Positions 1 to 12,200 of a stretch of DNA of 64,000 nt are shown piece after piece (the stretch's first letter is position 1; each line of letters opens with the position of its first letter). This DNA is from Diospyros lotus (taxonomy: Eukaryota > Streptophyta > Magnoliopsida > Ericales > Ebenaceae): NCBI RefSeq assembly GCF_014633365.1, contig NC_068350.1, positions 26,065,680 through 26,129,679 of the forward strand, read 5' to 3'. The notes under the pieces are model-generated. The model was not told the origin of the DNA. It did not search any database and saw only the letters and a program-made list of their open reading frames with translations. Made by a program: the position numbers and the translations under genes.

Positions 1-605
1 CATCATGGGTGATCTCGTGCTATTACGGTCAGCCAAGGAGTGACTATGATGACCGCGAGGGTGATTGTAATACCTTGGCATTGCTACTACAGGGGTGGAT
101 TTCATAATGGCATTATTGCATTTGCACGTATGTACTTCATTGTTCGATTCACTCACCTAGATGTAATATCTAACTTGGGTTGATGTCCCTGGAATGTTCC
201 AGATATGTCGAAAGTGCCAGGTGTTTCAGGTTCCAGTTCAAGCATGAGTAAGGAGGTAGTGCATGGCTAGCTTTGGGCTTTTGGATTTCTTACATGCCCA
301 TGTAATTATACCACAATGATGTATTGTAATAGTAGCTAGGGTACTCAAGGTTGTAAGAGGTGTGTGTATGTGGGTGTCCTACAACTGTACCTACGGTAAT
401 GTGTTGAGTCATTTTTGGAGTATTGGAAGTCGTGAGCATTTCTTGTACTTGTAATGGAAATATAGTGGAAACCCCACTTATTTAGCTTTGATTAAGCTTT
501 TAGGTTCGATCCAATGCTTCCGTTGGTAAGGGTTTTCATAACGCCCATATGTGATATTAGCTTATATTTTGATATCGTTGTGTAATAGAAAAGCGAGGCA
601 TTACA
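1..605 (+). repeat. 3' part of a Tekay-like Gypsy LTR, cut by window edge
   Basis: The stretch ends in GGCATTACA at 605, directly before sequence that reads as integrase. Several short blocks match the 3' half of the LTR at 6777-9200 in the same order: 'tctaacttgggtt', a 'gaatgttcc'-like block, 'gcttccg' and the terminal 'ggcattaca'. No PBS follows the LTR end, so this is probably the right end of a solo LTR, or of an element whose body lies off the window, inserted in the integrase relic to its right. The left TSD is outside the window; its expected sequence is GTAGG (606-610). Confidence 0.55.
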
Positions 606-1540
606 GTAGGGTTCTTTTAGCCTACTTTACATAAGGATGTTTCCACAAAAGTTCAGACCTGTGACAAATGCCAGAGCCATTCGTCATTGTCTTCCATCCC
701 TATGACAGATATCCAACAAATTTTCTAGCCAATACCTTTGCATAATGTGGGTTGGACATACTTGGTCCCTTTCCCATCGCTTCTGGACAACGAAAATTTA
801 TGCTTGTGGCCATTAACTATTCCACGAAGTGGATAGAGGCGAAACCCTTGGCACATGGCAACCATTATAAGAAATAAAGTGGAGAATGTAGGATGGAAAG
901 ATCATCTACCACTTCGAAATCCCCAGGATCCTCAAAACAGACCATGACACATAGTTCGACTCTAATGCTTTCTGCACCTTTTGCAACAGATGGGGGATCC
1001 ACAAGCAAACGATCAAGCCGAAGCAACCAACAAGATCATTCTCCATGGCCTATAAACCTAGCTTGAAAAGGCAGAAGGTGCCTGGGTAGAAGAGCTTCCG
1101 ACTATTCTCTCGGCCTATCGCACCACCAACCGGGTGTCCACTGATGAGACTCTATTCAACCTCTTGCATGGGACCAAAGCTCTCATCTTTGTCAGTCCCC
1201 ACAAGTACTAGCCTTCGATGCATAGAAATTTGGAACAATTATCCAGTAATTTGGGTCTAATTGACGAGTTAAGGGATCAAGTTGGCATTCGGTTGGCAGC
1301 CTACCACCAAAGAGTAGCCAATACTACAATGCTTGTGTTTGAGATAGACTATTATAGTTAGGTGATTTGGTACTTAGAAAGTTTGTCATTACGGGTGCTC
1401 TCTGTGATAAAGGCAAGCTACGGTCCAATTAGGAAGGCCCTTATAGAATTTAGGAAATATTAGGCCCTAGCACTTGTATCCTTTAAACGCTTCAAGAGGA
1501 AACAGTTGGTAAGACCTAGAACGTGATACTTCTGAGGAGA
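606..1540 (+). pseudogene. Decayed Tat-type Ty3/Gypsy integrase relic
   Basis: Conceptual translation in shifting plus-strand frames gives recognisable integrase pieces. A zinc-finger end reading VQTCDKCQSH lies near 650-675. The core end resembling NDQAEATNKIILHGL lies near 1010-1055. After it comes VEELPTILSAYRTTNRVSTDE near 1085-1150, then a block resembling GLIDELRDQVGIRLAAYHQR near 1255-1315. The same order and wording occur in the better preserved integrase at 48393-49805, so this is a relative of that Tat-type family. Many stops (for example near 1060 and 1210) and frameshifts make it non-functional. It was already a target for the LTR on its left and for the solo LTR at 2025. Confidence 0.75.
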
Positions 1541-2024
1541 TATTTTATTGTGTAAATTGTATCGCATCATATTGTAATTCCCCCATTAAATTGCGTAATT
1601 ACCCCTTATATTCCCGTGGATGTAAGCCAAATGAGTTGGACCATGCCAAAACCCCCAACACATCATATCATATACTAAGCTAGGAGTGCATGCATCCGTT
1701 AACAATATATCTATCTTATGTAACTACCTTGTCATATAGGGAATGCTCCAAGAAGCAAAGTTAGCTGCACTTCCAAGAAAACACATATGGGATGGGGGGA
1801 CGGAAACTAATAACTCGCTCGAGTAGACCCTTGGAAGGTCAGGTATGATGTTACATTCATCTTAACATATAATAAGCATATTATGGGCAGCGGAGGAAGG
1901 ATTTTATTCCCGCATAACACGCTGGGGCACATAATGGCCACAACTGCACTTCTCGAGGTTAAACCTATTTTAGAGAAATTATATGTGTTCTGGCGTCCTC
2001 CCACCTACATTTCATGAGGACAAG
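1541..2024. other. Unassigned relic sequence downstream of the integrase relic
   Basis: I see no domain here. By position it should be the 3' non-coding part of the decayed Tat-type element, because it lies between that integrase and the solo LTR at 2025. A 65-codon minus-strand frame (1807-2004) has no recognisable motif and is probably chance. Confidence 0.4.
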
Positions 2025-4793
2025 TGTAATACCCGGTATTACATGGTATTGAAAATAAATAATTTTGATTATTTTGGACAGGACCTCAGATGGTCCCAGA
2101 AGCCCAAGAGTCGGTTTCGAGTGATTAATTATTAAGATTTGCCGAGTCGGCGGCAGGGAGTGCCTCGGGACTTAGATGTCCAAGGAAGAGGACAAGAGAT
2201 TGATGAGCATCTTAAGATGAGGCTAATGACGCTGGTGGCGGTCCGATCGGGAATAATTTTTAGAATAAATTCAGTATAAGCCCGAGTGGGTGCTAATACC
2301 GAACGGTCGTAGGGGACCTCCTGGAAGCTGAGGAGACCCTAGGGGTGGTTCGATTTTCTGATTAAGGCAACCCTTAAGTGTTTTTGGGTCGAGTAAAGGG
2401 CTCGTGTAGGCGCAGGGACAAAGTCGGTATCCCCAAGTAGCAGTCGGTTATTAATTTCGATAAATCAAGTTTTGGTGTGGCTTAAAGATAATTAAATTAG
2501 GTCGGGAGGGCCCAAATGATATTATCAAAATTCCTAAATGGAGCTAAGGGTTCTCAAGTGCAATTATTGAGAAATTAGGGGGATTAAGTGTGTAATTAAT
2601 TTATATATATATATATAAAAGCGTGGATATATATATCTAAGCAAAGCCGCGCTCGCTGCCATTTCAAATTTGAAATTTAAAAGCAGAAAGGGAGAAGAGA
2701 AATTTCGAGGGAGCCGAGAGTAAGGGAGGTTATTGCAAGAGATCGGGAGTGAGCTTGCGAGAGAGAGAGTGAGAAAGAGCAAGACCGAGAGAGGAAAATG
2801 GCCAAGCTACCATGGAAGTAGCAGCCTCGAGCTACTATTGCAATGGCTGAAAAGAGGCGAGGCAGCCGAAGGCGACGGTGGCAGCGAGCAAAGGCCGCCA
2901 TGGTGGATGTGGCTTCGGGTGATGCTTCGAGCAGCAAGGAAAGTGACCGGTACCAGCGGCGACGCCGAGCAGCGGCCATGGTTGCTCGGCAATGGAGGTC
3001 AGGCGGCCCTGGAGCAGCAGCGTGGAGCGTCCAGCGGCCGCGAGAATGCTGGTGGCAGCCATGGCAGTGGCCAGCGAACTCGATAAAGGCCATCGTGGCT
3101 GTTGGCTAGGTCGAGAGCAACCGAGGTGGCCGAACTGCAAGCTCCCAGAGACAGCCATGGCGGACGCGCTAAAGCTGCAGTGCGTATGGGGTAGCTCGGG
3201 GTGGCTACGGCGGCGGTGCTGGAGGAGACCGAGGTAGAGAGGCTGCCATGGATAGCGGCCGGCGGAGACGAGCGCAGCCTGCGCAAGCGCTGTGCACGCC
3301 AACTCGATGAAGAAGAAGAAGGAATAGTGGTCGCGCGGGAAGCAGGGGAAGAAATGGAGAAGAAGAGAAAATAAAAAGGAAAAAAAAAAAGAAAAAAAAA
3401 TGAAAAGAAAATGAGAAAATCAGGGGAAAAATCTTGAAAAAATTCCAAAAAAATGGGGAAAACCTCTGGAATTTAAATTGGGGCTGGAGGAGCGTGTCGA
3501 GAGCTCGGAAGTGAGATTTTTGGGTGCAAATGGCAGCTCGGGAGGCAGCGTCGGTATGGGCGTTTTCAAATTTCTCTCCAAATGAGTTGAGGTAAATTAA
3601 TATTTCCTTCCCAAATTATTTGCATTAAGCGAGTTAATGTAGAATAATTAATTATTGGATTAAACCCTATGTAGGGGTTGTTTGGAAAGTTGTCGGTGTA
3701 TGGTTATGCCGTAGTTGAAATTGTTTTGTTGAGTTCTGATGGCGTGTGCGGCGTAGTTGAGGGCATTGGTTGAATGCCGGATGTTAATGGAGTTGGGGTT
3801 TTGTGTGTTTGCCTCTAGGTTCGACCGGGAGGGAGTGATCTTAGAGGAAATTGAGGTTTAGGCTGGAGTTCGTGCTGAGGCAGAGAAGAGGCTTCGAGCC
3901 AAGTAAGGGATGGCCCCATGTGGAGGTGGCCTTGCAAGTTGGTAAATATGTCTGATAATGTTTTATGTTGCATTGGCATGTAGTGATTATATCTTGTGTG
4001 GTGCAAGACCTAGTGGACCGATGGCCATAAGGAGGACTAGTGGTGGAGGCTGATAGGTTGATGCCCCAAACCTTAGTGGGTTGTGAGGATGTGTGAGCCT
4101 AGCCTCATTTTCATGCATTTGGCACACATAAACATGATTATATTCATATTTACATGCATTGCACCCTTACTGAGTCTTTATGACTCATGAGGTTTTACCT
4201 CATGTGTAGATGATGCAAGTCCAGATGCAAACAGGGAAGGCGCCGGGAGGCTGTTGTGGCAACTAGCTGTGTTGCCCGAGTTGTGTATTTTATTATCTCT
4301 TGTACGTAGCCATGTGGTGTCATGTATGTATACCATTGTGAGTAAATGTATGTGTTGTTGAGCGTTTAATGTATTTAAATTGTTGTAATCATCATAGTGT
4401 GATAGATGATTGTGAGATTGCTTATTGTACGTGGCGTATTTGGTAAAGCCAAGTTTCGGATCGAGTAAAGATCAGCGAGGTATGTTCTCATAAATATCCA
4501 ATACTCAGCGAAATGTTTATATGCTAACTTTGTGCCTGGGTCACCTCTGGCTTGCTATGGGGCGAGCTGAAGAGAGGTGAAGCTCACTCGGGTTTCGGGT
4601 CTTGGTCCGCTGGATTTTTCTTGTTTGAGTTAGGACCGATTCCTGAGTGGAGCGAAGGGAAGGACGAAGCCTAGTTTCCACCTAGGGCGTTTCCTGTTGA
4701 AACATAGTCCAACCCTTCAGTTGTGGTTTGTCGGGTGAGCAATCCGGTCGATTATTTATCGGTGGCGCCTGTAAGTGGGAGAGGGTCGTCACA
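2025..4793 (+). mobile_element. Solo LTR of a Tekay-like Gypsy element, TSD ACAAG
   Basis: The LTR starts TGTAATACCC at 2025 and ends GTCGTCACA at 4793. It is flanked by perfect 5-bp direct repeats ACAAG (2020-2024 and 4794-4798), which shows one insertion followed by LTR-LTR recombination, as there is no internal domain. A TATA-like stretch near 2614-2620 suggests plus-strand promoter orientation. A GC-rich, purine-biased segment (about 2830-3340) opens several overlapping frames on both strands, but none has a domain; I read it as untranslated LTR sequence. The block 'ctgagtctttatgactcatgaggtttta'-like near 4170-4200 and the 'gatgccccaaacctta' block near 4062 are also present, inverted, in the solo LTR at 42580-45187, so the two are relatives. 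Confidence 0.88.
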
Positions 4794-5640
4794 ACAAGCA
4801 CTGGATGTATAAATTTCTAAGCTCCTCAGTGACAAATAAACCAGGGTATGTGGCGACAATCGTCAAACCCTCAGTAATAATTGAAGGCTACCTAGGAGGG
4901 AGGAGTATGGCTAATCTTCCTCCATCGTGGAAGGGACAATGATATCCCCCACTAAGCCTTAAGGCTTTCAATAAAACATCTCACAACATGACATCATATC
5001 ACTGCATTGCTTCAAGTTAAACACACCGATATCCTCGAAATAGTTACACTAGAGAGCCGAGTTTTCCTAGTATACATTCATATGTGTGCAGATACTAACA
5101 AAAGGGACAACATCTATCAATCATGCACGCGATCGCCATCGAAGCAGTACCTTTCTCTTATATCGCAACATGCAAGGTGCCTAATGGATATTATTTCATG
5201 AATCTTTTTGGGACCTTTCATCGTTTACACTCTTTCTCTTTCTGAGACCGTAAACCCAAAAACTTAAACTCTGGACCATACACAACCCACCAGGAGCCCA
5301 CTCTCCCAAAGACCCATATTGGATACACCATGCATACATTCATTTGCATACATCTACATTTTATTTTCAGACATCAATGTTTGACTTAGGCATTGGAGGG
5401 CTTGCATGGGAAAGATCCCTATGTGCCTTCTAATTGTGTCTGTGTTGCAGACGCTATTGGTGTCGTGTCCTCGAAAACTTGGGAAGACTTTCCCGAGTCA
5501 TCCGGAGCCAATCCCATGAAGACTCTCTGGTACATCCCTGAGCATAGCCTCCCGAAGACCCTCCTAGGGCATCTTCCCTAGAGATTCTAACAGTGCATCT
5601 GGGGATGCCTTGAAGCCTCAGCACTCTTTAGCCTCTGTTT
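4794..5640 (+). repeat. Possible relic of a Tat-type LTR and 3' region
   Basis: This follows the solo LTR and should continue the decayed element seen at 606-2024. Near 5380-5470 the phrase 'ttgacttaggcattggagg', followed by a block ending in 'gtgttgcag', recalls the 3' part of Tat/Retand-type plant LTRs as I remember them. I cannot find matching LTR ends or a TSD. A 62-codon plus-strand frame (5393-5581) has no recognisable domain. Confidence 0.3.
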
Positions 5641-6776
5641 ATCCTCTAAGTGGCAATTGAGACCTTACTATTTCCTCAAGGGACTCTGCTTTGGCTATTC
5701 CTAAAATAAACAAATTTAATTGTTATATTCTGATAACAATAGTTAGAGAATTTTCTTTAAATAAAAAATAATTCATTCTCAATCTCTTAATTATTAATTT
5801 CTTTTACTAACTTAAAATAATATTTTTATATTTTATCTCTTCATTCCACTAACCATAAATTAAAAAATTCATTTTTCTTATCTCTTAATTATTAACTTTA
5901 TAGTTTCTTTTATATTTGATATTTTATTTTATCTCTTTATTTTTTTTAATGTTCCACTCTAACGTCTTGGCTTTCTTTATTTCCTCTTCATAAGTCTGGA
6001 TATAATAGACTGTTGTAGCTTAGTGCACAAACCTTTAATAAAAAGTTGACCTTTCTCATACTCGTTTATCTGGTACGTGCGTACATATCTACATACTTAA
6101 TAACCTGGGTAAATACAAGAAATTGTTATATCCCATCTCTCTCCAACATGCAAGCAAGTAAGTTTGGGCATAAAAGGGCAATCTCAAACTGGTGCCAAGA
6201 AATGGGTGTAGTGCGTTAAACTCCATTCACTTGTCTTGTATTTCGTCATGGTCTTCATCTAAACTTCCACTAAAGCCAACCAACTTCTTCTTCCAACATG
6301 AAGATGGCACATCACATCCACTGGTCTCGCGGACACTCCAAATGTTTCAAAAGTTTCGTCGTGATTATTCTACGACATTTGGTTCAACATCCACGGCCAC
6401 CTTGAAAACACTTGGTAAGTGCAACCAAGGCTCAACTGCATTTGTGATCCTAGGCAGGAATTTGTTTGTTGAACTCTTAATAATATAAATAAGTATTAAA
6501 AGTTTTTTTTTATTTTTTAACATATAAAATTACTAATTAAATTTTTATATTCAAATTTAAAAAGTAATTTTTTTAATTAATAGTATAGTTGTATTACCTA
6601 ATTTTTTTGAAGGTAAATTGTAACCATTTCCTTCTTCTATCTTCCTCTTTGATCCTCTCTCTCTCCCCATGTCATCAAATCTCAATCAATTGACAATTGT
6701 CCTGTCCCAACATTTAATGCGGCAAGTGGAGCTGGTAGAATAGATGAGTGAGACTCTTTACCTCCCACACACACAT
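5641..6776. other. AT-rich unassigned interval
   Basis: The interval is very AT-rich, especially 5700-5960 and 6480-6610, with no recognisable protein motif, LTR end or TIR. A 98-codon plus-strand frame (6192-6488) shows no domain and no conserved-looking features. This is the sequence into which the element at 6777 inserted. The bases next to that LTR are CACAT, but the partner TSD is lost because the 3' LTR is truncated. Confidence 0.4.
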
Positions 6777-9200
6777 TGTAAAAATTCATATTTTTGTGAT
6801 GTTACCACGTAATTTAAGCAAGTTTAGAATATCAAAAAATTGGCTTGTTGGCAATTATCAGTATCGAATCAACTGTAGAAAGTGTCTTGAAGCTTAGATG
6901 TCTAAGAAAAATGATATGGTATTGACGAGCATTTCGAGATAGAATTTATGGTATTGAAAGAAATCGAATCAGGAACGATTTTTTGGTACAATTAAAATAC
7001 AGCTGTTATTTAGGCTGCAAAATCGAATTGTCGTATGAAATTTTTGGAAAGTCAACGAAAGCCTGAGGAGGCTCCGATTTTTCGTAATGAGCAACCCTTC
7101 AGTGGTTTCGAGATAAACAATAGCACAGTGAGGACACTGGGGCGAAATCGTCCTTATCATCTAAGCTTTAAGTTATTAATTTTGGATTTTCAATATCAAA
7201 ATGCAAATTAATTAGGTGTTTGAGGATATAATTGCAATAAGAGAATTGTTTAAGTGAAATAAAAAGGAATTTTGAAAATTAAATATGAAAATTTTCTATT
7301 ATTATAGTATAATGTATATAATTATATATGTATACATATTTGTGCGTGTGTGTACACACAAATCCCATGCCCTGCAACCCATACCATCTGTAAACTCTAT
7401 ACCCTGCAAACGTTATGAAAATTCAAGTGTGTTATACGCAATGAGACATGGCTAAGGAAGTTGTGGTTCGCCTATAAATAGCAAGCAAGAGGAAGAGAAA
7501 TGGGGAAAAGAAATAGAAGAATGGCAGCAAGCTTGGTCGAGAGAGGGAAGAGAGATTGAATGAGGTTAAGAGAGAGTTGGGAGTCGATGTTAGTGGCCGG
7601 AGGCGGCTGGAATAGGCCGCAACAGCTTGCGGCAGCCATGGCCGCAAGCTTCCAATAGCTAGGCAGCATGGTGGCGAAGTACGGGAAGCTGGCCGTGGTG
7701 GTTCGCGATAAGGGGCGGCCTGCTAGTGGTGGCGTGGCAGTCGACAGAGATCGTTGGAGGCCGGTGCAGCTGCTGGCCAGGCCGAAGGTGACTCGGGTTG
7801 GCCTCACAGAAAGCTCCCATGCGCGACCATGGCAGCCGCTGCAAAGCTACAGCGCGCAAGGAGGCTGCCGCGGTGATGGCGGCTCACAGTGGTGCTTGCG
7901 TGCGTGGCGGCGAGGACGGCAAAGCCGGTGGTGACCGAAGAAGACTGCGACAAGGCCAACTGGCGTGCGGGCGAGGTGGTTGTGCGCGCTTGTGCGTGCA
8001 ACGAAGGAGAAGAAGGAGGAGGAGGAAAGAAAAAAAAAGAAAAGAAATAGAAGAAAAATGGGAAAAAATTTCGAAAAAATCCCAAATTGTTTTAGGAATT
8101 TATTTGGGACTAGAGGAGCATGCCAAGTCCAGTAAATTATTTGGGCACACGTTTCGAGGATATGGCATGCATATTGAGGAAGCCTGAGAGACTAATTTAA
8201 GGATGCTTTGAGACTTAAGTTGAAATGACTTGTGCAAATTTTGAGGTTGGCACGTAAATTGAGACGATGCACAAATTTCGAGGTAGCTCGATAAGTTTGA
8301 GAAGGTAAGTGGTACTTCCCAACTGGATTTAGTTTTATGAAAAATGCCTGGTTTGTAAGTGGTTCTACCCAAAATCCAATTTTATGTAAATAATTTTATC
8401 ATGTTGCCATACCTTAATGTGAATGTATCATGTAGATTGCATTTACATTAATTGATGATGAAATATACATATATTCACGATAATTTATTGATCATGCATC
8501 TCATAAAGGTTTGGGATTATGGACTAGCACCGCTGCTCCACCAAAGTGCACTCATACACCTCGGCCTGGTAAGGAGACTGTAAAAATGGGGAGCAACAAT
8601 TGGGTGCGGTTGACTCAAACCGAAATGATATGGAAAAGGACATTTTACATTCATGCACGAAATATGCTTATTGTTCCCTTACTTAAATGATTCATCATCT
8701 AACTTGGGTTATGCCCCTAGAACATTCAACGTTCCAATTAAGACTTGGAGCTTAAGCAATGAGTTTATTAAGATATGACAGCACGGGGTGACGTGTCCGG
8801 TGGATTCAGCATGTGGTTCCGGTATTTTATTTATTCATGAAGATCCGGGTCTGTTTTAGTTAAGTTGAGAAATGTCAATGTATGTTTGAGGTATCATTTG
8901 ATTACACCTAAGGTGTTTAGTTGTTATCTCAAGAATCGAGTCTCCATCTATTAAGGTTGTCCATGTATTAAGGCAGTTATAGATATGATGTTAAACTATG
9001 GTACAGATTCTTATGTTATGATTAAAGTGAATCTACCATATCTAGTTTCGATTATTGCTTCCGCATTTGTAATGACATGTTGGGGGTTTCTCATTGAAAT
9101 ACGGTATTTGAGGTTTAGGAAATGTAAAAAGAAAAGAGAATGTATATTTATATGATGGGCCACAGCATAGTGACGCCCTCGAAAAGGACGGGGCATTACA
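6777..9200 (+). repeat. 5' LTR of the old Tekay-like element
   Basis: The LTR runs from TGTAAAAATT to GGGCATTACA, 2,424 bp. A TATA box TATAAATAG lies at 7473-7481. Downstream of it is a GC-rich stretch (about 7560-8010) that opens frames on both strands without domains. The first about 820 bp align with 13670-14494, which proves the LTR pair. Confidence 0.87.
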
Positions 9201-9202
9201 GT

Positions 9203-9214
9203 TGGTATCAGAGC
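9203..9214 (+). other. Primer binding site (tRNA-iMet type)
   Basis: TGGTATCAGAGC lies two bases after the end of the 5' LTR. This is the usual PBS of plant chromoviruses and many Copia elements and is complementary to the 3' end of initiator tRNA-Met. Confidence 0.9.
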
Positions 9215-12200
9215 TAAAGCTTATTGGAAGCCTTAAGTGACTTTAATATAGTTGATATCAGAGTTAAACCCTATTTGGAGATCAGAGAATCGCAGCTTGG
9301 AGACTTAAGAGGATCTGGTATTGATGGAACCAATTAGTAGGAACGCCCAAGTGGAGGTTTAGAGGAAAAGAGACTAATGGTTCGTAGAACGAAACCCTTA
9401 TTTGGAGATTCGGGGATTGTCGGCTGAAGTCTTAAAATTTACTGGATTTAAGTGTGGTGTAGCGAAAGTGCATGTCTAGGAAAGTTCTAATTAAGGAAAG
9501 ACTTGATATTTAAGTGTGTCCATTTGTGACCCACCTCTCTTTCTTAGGAACTTACATGATGTACTATTCACGTACAGACATTATTCCAGTATACGGTTAC
9601 TATTCTCAGTAAATAGTGGAAGCTTGATAGAAGGTAGTACAAGCAAAATGATCTAGCTATTAAAGTTAGGATCCGATGATATGATTCGGGTGTAAGGTTG
9701 ACTCAATAACCATGATTATGGATTCAAGAGATTCAGAGACTGTTGATCTGAGGTCATTATAATGAAAGATAGGATAACTGTGGTTATCCAGGATGATTGA
9801 ATCATGGATGATTAGTCTGATGTGACATGGCCTAGCTAAAGAGTTAGGATCAAATGATAAGTATTTTCAAGAATCATTTAGTGTCTCGGAAATAAGATGT
9901 AAAGATTAGGTATCCAACGGATTGGGTCGAGCAAGAGGCCGAAGATGGCCAAATGATGGTGTATGAGTTGCGTTAATTGATGAGGTGATGATGGTACAAT
10001 CGATGTGACTCGCAGATATGGGAAGAAACCCTAGCAACGTAATGGCACTACTGGTTCGGTGTTCGCAGTGATGGATCTGGATCTAGGGACCCACGTGCAG
10101 AGGGTTGATGGATGGCATGTGGTAAGGTCCGAGAGACCCGTCGACCAAACATCATAGCGAACTGCATGGGAGACAATCAAATGCTAAAGATCTGGGATAT
10201 CCCAGTAGGGTTTGTACCTTATATGGGGTCTAAGTCCCAATGCTCTAGGGTGCGAGGTGTGCCACTAACTGTGATTGATTGAGGCCGGAAGCCTAGAGAA
10301 TCAAGCCGAAATGAAATGGATTGAATATGGACTGAGTGGCCTATTTAAATAATTGCATCAGAGTTCACGGTCATCTTAGGAGAGGGTGACACGATGAACA
10401 ATAAGAGGCTCGAGGAATAGAATACCTTGGTGTCTAGTATGGCAATAAGATCATGAGATGGTCGTGTTTGCAATTGCCTCAAAGAAATAGATAGGTGGCA
10501 CAAATGAAAAGCTACCTGACGTATGAAATGAACATAGTAAATGCATACTCGTGAGCCGTTTAGGCGCTACCTATGAGGTAAGGAAATCACCGACCGTGAT
10601 GAGGGCCTAGAATGAATGTTCTTGCAGAAGGAGCTAGACTCCGGACAGCAATAACAAATGATAGTTCTTAGAAGACTACAATGAGACCGTGCAGTTTTCA
10701 TCCGGGACGTACCCGTGTGAGAGTCGACGTATGGTGTAGGAGTAAACCTACTATGTGATCGGGGTGATGATGATAGCTTGTGTGCTGGCTGACGGTAAGT
10801 GTAGTGCCTAGGAAGAACTATTTTAATGGTCATGTGTCAATAGTCAACTAGATCTGAAGAACGAAATGCGAGAGTCAGTGGATTCTCGGTAAAGGAGATT
10901 TCAGGTAGTGGAGCATGGTTAGTCTAAAACCTTGACAATAAGTTGTGAGATGGCAACCTCAATTCAAGAGAGGGTTTGAGTACCAAAACTGCAAGAGTTG
11001 CTTGATAGGCCGTATCGACCCTAAAGGAATGATAAGGAGACCTAGTCAACGAAGGTTATGACTACGGTTCAGTATGCCAAATAGACCTGCAAAATTAAGT
11101 AAAGTTGTCGGTGGTTGACCCGACGAGGAGAACTTGAAAGCACCATAATGAATGGTGGATTGAGAGCCATAGTTGCAAAAAAAAAAAAAAAAATCGAGTC
11201 CACGAAAAATTATTGGAACTAGATATTGTGATCTGATTTGGGATCTTCGGAGATAAATCGGTTTGGAATTCTTGAGAAATTTCTTGAAAGAATTGATTAA
11301 GGATCTAAGAACTCATGATGAAACTTTAGAGTTTCAGGAAGAAATTCAACGAGGATTGGAGTACCGTAGGTGACGAAAGTACCTACCTACTCTAGCTGGT
11401 AGTATAGTTATAGATTGTCGTTTTGAAAATTGTGCAAATCTTGGATGTGATCGAGAGAATCAAGTGATGGCAGATGTGCCAGGATAACAGGTCGTAGTAG
11501 GAGAAGTTCATACCTAGATCAATTGAAAATTCGAGAATTTCGATTTTAGAGCATGAAACTCTCGTATAGCTAGATGGTTAGTCTAGGTAGCCTGGTAGGA
11601 AAATTGAGAGATGTATAGCTAGATAATCATTAAAGTGATATCAGCAAGTTATGATTATAAGAAGCTTGTTAATCTGTGATATAGGCACTTGCGGTCACTG
11701 AAAAGCCGTAAGAAAAATGAAAAATACCAGGAGGTATTCTCAAAAAATTTATCGAGATTATTTCTTAATGACGAAATTGTCAATAATAGCTTGAGGTTAT
11801 TAGATGCTTAGCTATAAGTGGCTTGATTGAGGACGTAAATTATCAAGTTTTGAAAGAGGTGATAATTAAGAGTCAATATTTTACCTCGAATTTGATGAAT
11901 TATAAAACAGCTGCAAGAGATTGGAATATTTCTATGATCGATGTGCGATCGAGGTTAAGATAAAGGAATGAGGCATTCCGAATACGACAATGGAGTCGTG
12001 ATTTGATGATTTGACCAATGCATTAGCTGCATCAAAAGACACGTTGGTGATTGTGTTTATCGAGGATATATTGGTGTACTCCTCGGATAGGGAGACGCAT
12101 GAGGAACATTAAGGATAATGTTAGGGAACATCACGATAGATGTTGAGACTGAGATTTGCTTGCTAGGTCATAAGCAAATCGAGAAAGAAATGATGAGAGC

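Noticed and set aside
2677..3448. Cluster of overlapping frames of up to 155 codons on both strands in a GC-rich stretch
   Set aside because: They lie inside a solo LTR with exact TSDs, overlap each other in several frames, are rich in Ala/Arg/Ser and show no domain; composition explains them.
6192..6488. 98-codon plus-strand frame as a possible small host gene
   Set aside because: No homology that I recognise, AT-rich surroundings, no promoter or splice context; too weak to call.
7432..8187. Overlapping frames up to 129 codons
   Set aside because: Inside the 5' LTR of the old Tekay element, in the GC-rich and purine-rich part after the TATA box; no domain.
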